Positions 6,394 to 11,071 of a DNA stretch of 11,071 nucleotides are shown piece by piece (the stretch's first letter is position 1; each line of letters starts with the position of its first letter). Under the pieces are notes generated by a model. It saw nothing but the letters and a program-made list of their open reading frames with translations, was not told the origin of the DNA and did no database searches. The position numbers and the translations under genes were made by a program. Origin of the DNA: Verrucomicrobiota bacterium (GTDB lineage: Bacteria > Verrucomicrobiota > Verrucomicrobiia > Verrucomicrobiales > Verrucomicrobiaceae); the NCBI GenBank assembly GCA_009885275.1, contig VFKY01000338.1, positions 1 through 11,071 of the forward strand, written 5' to 3'.

Positions 6394-7152
6394 TCAGCGG
6401 TTGATATGGATGACGCCATTTCCGACGCGAATCGTGCCGGAAACGTTTGGCCTCACCACGGGTTGGGGGTAAATGGGGGCGATAGGATTATAACCGTAAC
6501 CTCCGTTGTAGGGGTAGCCGTAAACGGGTGGATAAACATAGGTTGTTCCTGTGTTATAGCCTGAATAACCCGATTGATAGTAGCCACCCCCGCCCCCGTT
6601 GATGATGTAGCGCTGGCTTGTGCTTCCTCCTGGAGAGTATACTTGGGAAATAGGAGCAAAGGCAGGCACCACGACTTCAGTGGTCGCGGTGACTTGGGGT
6701 TTAGCAAAAGGGATGGGGGGCGCGGCTTTTGCGGCATCGGCCTGTTCCTTTACTCTTACTGCCTCTTCATCAAGTCGCTTCTTTTCGATCGCGGTGAGTT
6801 TTGCAATCTCTTCAGATTCTTTGCGCTCACGCACCGCGTTGGCCGCCTTTTTTTTATCTTCGATTTCCTGACGTTTGACGCTTTCGGCAAGAGCGAATTC
6901 TTTAGCTTTGGCTGGATCGTAGCTAAACTTGAGTTTCCACTCATCGCTGAGTTGTTCAAAGCTGACTTTGGAAACCCCATTGTCGTGAACAAGAGTAAGC
7001 GCCTCGGGCGTCGCCTTCATGATGTGGCAGTTTTTGTAAGTTTGCCCCAACAGCGTCGTGAGATCGAAGGGCTTTGGTCCTTCCGCATTGTCTGCCGCCC
7101 GTACCCCTGAAATTATCAGGAGACCCAGAACTGTCATGAGCAGGTATTTCAT
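6394..7152 (-). CDS. Secreted protein with charged coiled coil and Gly/Tyr-rich C terminus
   Basis: This 252-residue protein has no assignable function. It starts with a clear Sec signal peptide (MKYLLMTVLGLLIISGVRA, cleavage likely after residue 19). Residues about 28-80 form a small beta-rich module (LLGQTYKNCHIMKATPEALTL) with a character I associate with exported verrucomicrobial proteins, in which a gene-product domain reads like GxxYxN...HDNGVSKVSFEQLSDE. Residues 80-140 are a Lys/Glu/Ala-rich helix, probably a coiled coil. Residues 165-235 are rich in Gly, Tyr and Pro (NGGGGGYYQSGYSGYN, then Tyr-Pro repeats), likely disordered or adhesive, and the end VSGTIRVGNGVIHINR is a short beta segment. 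The start lies 55 bases after the stop of the L,D-transpeptidase on the same strand, so co-transcription and an envelope role are possible. Confidence 0.8.
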   Translation of the reverse strand: MKYLLMTVLGLLIISGVRAADNAEGPKPFDLTTLLGQTYKNCHIMKATPEALTLVHDNGVSKVSFEQLSDEWKLKFSYDPAKAKEFALAESVKRQEIEDKKKAANAVRERKESEEIAKLTAIEKKRLDEEAVRVKEQADAAKAAPPIPFAKPQVTATTEVVVPAFAPISQVYSPGGSTSQRYIINGGGGGYYQSGYSGYNTGTTYVYPPVYGYPYNGGYGYNPIAPIYPQPVVRPNVSGTIRVGNGVIHINR

Positions 7153-7207
7153 AAAGCTATTGAATCATCAATTCAGCTAATGGTCAAGCCTGCTTTCAGA
7201 GGCCAGA

Positions 7208-7936
7208 TTAGCGGAAAATATAGCGGTCACTCTGCACCCTGGCCACGGGTGGTTCGTGCGCCATTTCAAAGGCGAGATAGCCCTCATGGAGATTGCCCCA
7301 GAACTCATGCCAGGGTGAATCCACCGATTGCGCCATCCGCTCCTCCGTCATCCGAAAGGGAAAAATATGCACCGCAAAGGACTTTTGTCCCTTTTTCAAG
7401 GCGGCATCGGCGATGAGGTAGATTTCCTCAATCACAGGATCGGTCATGGCAAAACAGCCGATTGAGACCTGATTGCCGTGAACCATGATATAGTTGCCGG
7501 TGCGTTTCAGCGCCTGATCATAGGCATTGGGGTAACCCACATTGAAGGAGAGATGAAAGGAGCTGTTTGGGTTCATCGCTCCAGCTCCCACGGTATAGAA
7601 TCCCTCAGGCGCTTGGGCATCGCCAAGCTTGAGTTTTGGCCCCAGCTTTCCGGACATCGCGGCGATGGGGAACGTTTTCCAAAGCTTGTATCCCACATCC
7701 TTGCTGGGCTTCAACCAAACTTCAAGCTCCTTGGTTTCCTTGAAGATGCGAATGAACAAGGGGGATCCAAGGTGAAAGCTTGAAGCTGCAAGTGCTTCTT
7801 TTAAGGCCGGTTCCACGCGTTGGCGGACTTCCGTGAGACGTTGGTTTTCCAGCATGGCAAAACAAAAAGTAAAAGTGATGCTGCCTAGCACCAAGCCCAG
7901 AAAGCTAGCACGTGTGATACGTCCAAATATAGACAT
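7208..7936 (-). CDS. L,D-transpeptidase (YkuD fold), YafK/DpaA-like
   Basis: This 242-residue protein has one N-terminal hydrophobic segment (about residues 11-28), a signal anchor or uncleaved signal, placing the enzyme in the periplasm. The catalytic motif HGNQVSIGC (His153, Gly154, Ser158, Gly160, Cys161) is the hallmark HxxxSxGC of YkuD-type enzymes, with Cys161 as nucleophile. The segment before it, SSFHLSFNVGYPNAYDQA, is characteristic of the YafK subgroup rather than of ErfK/YcfS. Family members form or cleave bonds at meso-diaminopimelate in peptidoglycan. E. coli YafK (DpaA) releases Braun lipoprotein from murein. Whether this host has such a lipoprotein is unknown, so the exact reaction is open. 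It is likely the first gene of a pair with the secreted protein downstream. Confidence 0.9.
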   Translation of the reverse strand: MSIFGRITRASFLGLVLGSITFTFCFAMLENQRLTEVRQRVEPALKEALAASSFHLGSPLFIRIFKETKELEVWLKPSKDVGYKLWKTFPIAAMSGKLGPKLKLGDAQAPEGFYTVGAGAMNPNSSFHLSFNVGYPNAYDQALKRTGNYIMVHGNQVSIGCFAMTDPVIEEIYLIADAALKKGQKSFAVHIFPFRMTEERMAQSVDSPWHEFWGNLHEGYLAFEMAHEPPVARVQSDRYIFR

Positions 7937-8012
7937 GCGGTGATGCTACTAAAAAAAGCGGATGGCGTCAGCATAATTGAAGCGACCGACCAGAATAAGC
8001 AAAACCCTTGCT

Positions 8013-8200
8013 TTAGAATCCAAACAGCGATGAATCTAGTCCTGATTGCCTTATAATTGAGCGCGTGGTTCCTATGGGAATTTCTTTTTAGGGTGAGGCA
8101 CGATCACAGTTTTACCTGATGAGGAGCGAAATTTGCAGTGACTGCCTCGCTGTGAAACGAGAGTAAAATCATGAGATTGCAAAATAGAAAATAATCTCAC
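8013..8200 (-). pseudogene. HicA-family toxin mRNA interferase, broken by a one-base frameshift
   Basis: Directly downstream of the hicB-like gene, the minus strand encodes a near-complete HicA in two frames. From a GTG at 8198-8200 (or TTG at 8207-8209) the first frame reads VRLFSILQSH, DFTLVSQRGSHCKF and GKTVIVPHPK. This contains the HicA RNA-binding-fold signature and the catalytic His21 in GSH. It stops at a TAG (8072-8074) after 42 residues. Adding one A to the A5 run at 8085-8089, or slipping back one base there, continues in the typical HicA ending KKEIPIGTTRSIIRQSGL and DSSLFGF, stopping at TAA (8013-8015). The restored product has 62 residues, normal for HicA, which cleaves mRNA and is held by HicB. 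The gene is probably inactivated by deletion. An assembly error in the homopolymer or minus-one slippage on T-AAA-AAG are the alternatives. The start codon is uncertain. Confidence 0.82.
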
Positions 8201-8214
8201 GGGAGCCAAGTCGT

Positions 8215-8427
8215 CTAGGCGCTGATAAGCTCCTCGCCGAGCATCATCTCAGTTATTTCGGTAAACTCGGGATTCGACTCGCCTTCAAAGTAAAGTTCTA
8301 AGGCCTCTTTTAAGTTGGAGATTGCTTCATCTCGAGTTTCGCCAAAAGTCGATACATCGACATTAAGACATTGTGCTACAAAATATGGTGCCTCCTTGTA
8401 GAGGCAATACTTCAAGGAGCGAGTCAT
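8215..8427 (-). CDS. hicB: HicB-family antitoxin
   Basis: This 70-residue protein has the short HicB/UPF0150 fold: a first strand (LKYCLYKEAPYFVAQCLNVD) followed by the typical turn and helix VSTFGETRDEAISNLKEALELYF. In HicBA systems this partial RNase H-like domain binds and blocks the HicA toxin, and often represses its own operon. No separate helix-turn-helix or ribbon-helix-helix DNA-binding domain is visible, so autoregulation may be weak or depend on another protein. The stop is 14 bases before the GTG start proposed for hicA on the same strand, so the gene order is hicB-hicA. The ATG at 8425-8427 is the only sensible start; another ATG seven bases upstream is out of frame. If the toxin is really dead, this is an orphan antitoxin. 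Confidence 0.85.
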   Translation of the reverse strand: MTRSLKYCLYKEAPYFVAQCLNVDVSTFGETRDEAISNLKEALELYFEGESNPEFTEITEMMLGEELISA

Positions 8428-8472
8428 GGCGCATGAGTAATGTTTTTTTAAGGCTTTGGTAAGTTCTTCAGC

Positions 8473-10800
8473 TCACTTCACCGGCAACACCTGCACCGCA
8501 TCGATATGCACATTGCCCTTTGCACCGGCGGCCTTGATTGTCACCGCGGACTCCTCACCGGCATTGAATTTAAATTTGCCGATGGAGTGAAAGCCGGGAG
8601 CGATCGCGCCTGCCTTAGTTTGATCGACTGTGATATTCTTTGATCCATCCGCACTGAGCACGCTGACCGGAGCAGCTTTGGCGCGGTTCTCATGAGGCTG
8701 CCAAAAGAGACGCACTTCATAGGTGCCAGTTTCTTTGACACTGAAGGCGAAGCGGGCGCTGGCGTCGTCTTTATTGGAGAATTGATAATGCTCGCCGATA
8801 AAAGGCTTCAGGCCTTCGCCTTTGGTCCAGACTCCTTTGAGCTCCGCATCGTTGTCATCGATGACGATGCCTTCCAGCTTCTTCGGGGAAAGGGAGTCAG
8901 TGACAATGGGCTCATGTTTCACCGCATCCTTCGGCAGATAGAGGGAAGCTTCCAGCGTGTCGCGACGCATCGCGCCGGGCTGACTCATCAATTCCTTGAG
9001 GTTGTTGAGATACTGCTCATAAACTCCGCGCGGAGTTGTCTCATGCCGCACGCAGAGATAGGCCGCCTTGCCCACGACTTCACCCATCATACCGCAGGTC
9101 TTCATCACACGGATGGTGCCAAGCGCATTGTGATCGACAGAAATGCAGCGTCCGGCCATGAAGAGGTTTTCGATGTCCTTTGAGTAGAAGCAGCGATAGG
9201 GCACAGGATAGCCGTTGTTCCGGTCCACCCCTTTGCCGAATGCAGCACGGGAGATGAAGGGATTCGTGGCGGCGCTGTTCTTCATGTATTGCTCCTTCGG
9301 GTAGTGCAGATCCAGATCCCATGTCGTGGGCACGCAACCATCGGGGAACTCTCTTTTGCTGACGATGTCCTCCTGAGTCAGCACGACATCGCCTTGGAGC
9401 AGTCGGGATTCACGAGTGCCACCAATGTAGGCAAGCCATTGGAATCCGTAGTTGCCATATTTGGCGGGTTCATTTTTCCGCATAGCAGAGAAGGCACCGA
9501 AGACAGCGCGGAAGTTCCAGTCGCGAATGAGCTCAAGATCGGCCAGCGGATGTTGGTCGAACCCAGATTCCCAGAACCACTCGCCATGGAGAAAGTCTTC
9601 AGGATTGAAAGAGGGCAGTGCCTCTGCTCCTTTTTTCAGTGGTTTCATCTGCTTGGGAAGAGGGAAATCATCCATCGTCAGTTCCAGTGCCCATGGGGTG
9701 TCTGACCACGCTTGCGGTTTGTCGTTTTTCGCCACCACCCACATGTTGCTCATGCCGAGGTGTCCTTTTTCGAGCATCGTGAAACTCGCATTAGCCAGTG
9801 CTCCGAGCGTGCCGTGCCCAGTGCCATCGACGAAGTATTTGCCACGAAACTTCATCTCTCCGCCTGTCTTTACATTGAGGGCGATGGCGGACTTGATGTG
9901 TTTTTCCTTGCCCTCGCGCATCTCTACTTTCCAGACATGATTGTTGAGAAACAAATCCAGCGTCTTCTCGGCACGCACGACTTTTTCCTTCAAGGCGTCG
10001 CCGTATTCCTCTGGCAACCCTGGACTGTTGCTGGCGCGATCAGCGAACTCATCGACGATTTCACCGAGATGCGGATAGAGCCCGCGTCTTGTCCCGCCCA
10101 TGGCCCAGACTTGTACTTCACTGCTGCCGTTGCCACCGAGCACGGGACGATCTTGAATCAAGGCCACGGACAAACCCTGACGGGCAGCGCTGAGAGCGGC
10201 GCCCATGCCGGAGTAGCCACCGCCGACCACGACCAGATCATATTCCTTGGACTCGGGCGCTTCGTCGGGCAGGCCCAGCATGGCATGACGGAATTTTGCC
10301 AGTTCCTTGGCTTCTGTCGGCGGTGTTAATTTGAGATCATCGGTCAACAAGAGGGCATCAACCCGACCATTGAAACCGGTGAGATCATGGAGCGCGACTT
10401 TGGCGGATTCTGCCGTGATATTCAGGACGCCACCATCCTCCCACAACCAGTCTTTGCCCACGGTGCCGAAATCCTTCTCCACAGTCTGGCCGTTGATCGT
10501 TACTTGGAAGCGCCCCGGTGCGCCCTTGGCATCCCAGGGCCCCACCCAGTTCTTCGTTCGCACCCAGAGGCGGTATTTCCCTGCGGCAGGGAGTTTGACT
10601 GTAGTTTCGGCATCCTTGACGGGCTTGCCAAGACCATGCGCCATGAGATAAGGCGATCCCATCGTCTGGATGAATTGCGTGTCCAGTACCCAGCCCCCCG
10701 CATTCTCAAAGGACTCCGCCTCGATGAAAGCATGGGCGGCGTATGTTTGGTGACCGCCAAAGGCGAGACAGGCGAGAAGTGAGCGAAGGATTTTTTTCAT
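8473..10800 (-). CDS. Secreted FAD-dependent oxidoreductase with galactose-binding-like N-terminal and golvesin-like C-terminal domains
   Basis: This is a 775-residue protein from the ATG at 10798-10800. That start gives a signal peptide (MKKILRSLLACLAFGG, cleavage likely near YAAHA); an in-frame ATG at 10879-10881 would add 27 polar residues ahead of it. Residues about 24-155 form a beta-sandwich-like module starting with FIEAESFENAGGW, like carbohydrate-binding families 6 and 35. Residues about 187-640 are a FAD_oxidored-type flavoprotein: dinucleotide motif VVVGGGYSGMGAA (190-202), PVLGGNGSSEV (219-229) and, near the C-terminal side, NLFMAGRCISVDHNALG with RVMKTCGMMGE. The last 130 residues (VIDDNDAELKGVW ... 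VHIDAVQVLPVK) resemble the golvesin/xanthan-lyase C-terminal domain. Such proteins are common in polysaccharide-degrading planctomycetes and verrucomicrobia; the substrate is unknown. GC content looks higher than in the FHA and SGNH genes. It lies 45 bases upstream of hicB. Confidence 0.88.
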   Translation of the reverse strand: MKKILRSLLACLAFGGHQTYAAHAFIEAESFENAGGWVLDTQFIQTMGSPYLMAHGLGKPVKDAETTVKLPAAGKYRLWVRTKNWVGPWDAKGAPGRFQVTINGQTVEKDFGTVGKDWLWEDGGVLNITAESAKVALHDLTGFNGRVDALLLTDDLKLTPPTEAKELAKFRHAMLGLPDEAPESKEYDLVVVGGGYSGMGAALSAARQGLSVALIQDRPVLGGNGSSEVQVWAMGGTRRGLYPHLGEIVDEFADRASNSPGLPEEYGDALKEKVVRAEKTLDLFLNNHVWKVEMREGKEKHIKSAIALNVKTGGEMKFRGKYFVDGTGHGTLGALANASFTMLEKGHLGMSNMWVVAKNDKPQAWSDTPWALELTMDDFPLPKQMKPLKKGAEALPSFNPEDFLHGEWFWESGFDQHPLADLELIRDWNFRAVFGAFSAMRKNEPAKYGNYGFQWLAYIGGTRESRLLQGDVVLTQEDIVSKREFPDGCVPTTWDLDLHYPKEQYMKNSAATNPFISRAAFGKGVDRNNGYPVPYRCFYSKDIENLFMAGRCISVDHNALGTIRVMKTCGMMGEVVGKAAYLCVRHETTPRGVYEQYLNNLKELMSQPGAMRRDTLEASLYLPKDAVKHEPIVTDSLSPKKLEGIVIDDNDAELKGVWTKGEGLKPFIGEHYQFSNKDDASARFAFSVKETGTYEVRLFWQPHENRAKAAPVSVLSADGSKNITVDQTKAGAIAPGFHSIGKFKFNAGEESAVTIKAAGAKGNVHIDAVQVLPVK

Positions 10801-10951
10801 GAAAATAGGACGGGGCTTGGATATCAAGAGATGGAGTCCTATTTTTTGCTTCTTGGACAGAAAAAAAGGCGGTTGCGGCATATTAGGCAGTAAAGCGCTC
10901 TGTTAGTCAGCTCCATACACTTATCCAGGTCACGCATGTGTCTTCTACGCC

Positions 10952-11041
10952 GGGGGCGTTAAGCCCTCCAGCCCAGAGTTGCTGTCATCAGACGGCTACT
11001 CTGGGAAGGTCCAAAAATTGTCATGAACCGCAACGCGGTTC
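10952..11041. repeat. Cluster of three hairpins, possible interspersed repeat
   Basis: Three consecutive inverted repeats lie upstream of the oxidoreductase gene. GGGGGC (10952-10957) pairs with GCCCTC (10963-10968) around GTTAA, with one G-T pair. CCCAGAGT (10972-10979) pairs perfectly with ACTCTGGG (10998-11005). GAACCGC (11025-11031) pairs with GCGGTTC (11035-11041) around AAC. None is followed by a T run, so they do not look like intrinsic terminators. The clustering is typical of REP-like or small non-autonomous elements. Only one copy is present in the window. Confidence 0.5.
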
Positions 11042-11071
11042 CGCCCGTCTGCGTTGGCCATAACGATAGAA

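Noticed and set aside
6574..7110. 178-codon plus-strand frame rich in Phe
   Set aside because: It is antisense to the Lys/Glu-rich coiled coil of the secreted protein, which explains its Phe/Leu bias.
8692..10329. Long plus-strand frames opposite the oxidoreductase gene
   Set aside because: No recognisable domains; they are shadows of a gene with strong flavoprotein motifs on the minus strand.
10801..10881. 27-residue N-terminal extension of the oxidoreductase
   Set aside because: The frame is open, but the signal peptide begins at the inner ATG (10798-10800).

Overview
The window looks like ordinary chromosome from a Gram-negative bacterium of the Planctomycetes-Verrucomicrobia-Chlamydiae group, most likely a verrucomicrobium. 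This is inferred from gene content: a secreted FAD oxidoreductase with carbohydrate-binding-like ends, a proline-rich FHA protein, a secreted Gly/Tyr-rich protein, a lipobox SGNH protein, and mostly weak or absent Shine-Dalgarno sites. No rRNA or marker gene fixes the taxon.

Layout. (1) 1-569, minus: N-terminal part of a tyrosine recombinase that runs off the left edge. It is followed by an intact tRNA-Arg(CCT) at 663-737, so the left side is probably the edge of an integrated element. A 10-bp direct repeat links the integrase leader with the tRNA body. (2) 912-2246, minus: SGNH-hydrolase-like lipoprotein, divergent from dihydrofolate reductase (2338-2835, plus). (3) 2934-4901, minus: FHA-domain protein with a long proline-rich linker, a Met-Pro-Gly repeat, a coiled coil and a C-terminal module that resembles GrpE. 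It is divergent from a secreted lysozyme-like protein (5077-5895, plus), which is followed by nucleoside diphosphate kinase (5964-6389). (4) 6394-10800, all minus, read from right to left: secreted FAD-dependent oxidoreductase, HicB-type antitoxin, a HicA-type toxin gene broken by a one-base frameshift, a YafK-like L,D-transpeptidase and a secreted Gly/Tyr-rich protein. (5) 10952-11041: three adjacent hairpins that may be an interspersed repeat.

How the genes fit together. ndk and folA are housekeeping nucleotide and folate genes. The L,D-transpeptidase, lysozyme-like protein and SGNH lipoprotein suggest cell-envelope work, but nothing shows that they form one pathway. The best hidden item is the hicBA locus. 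hicB is intact, and directly downstream the whole HicA sequence can be read if one base is restored in an A5 run (8085-8089, minus strand). It is either a decayed toxin gene, an assembly error or a product of ribosomal slippage.

There is no gene-free stretch above 300 bases. The gaps at 738-911, 2836-2933, 4902-5076 and 7937-8012 hold no feature I trust beyond those listed; I saw no convincing intrinsic terminator or riboswitch.
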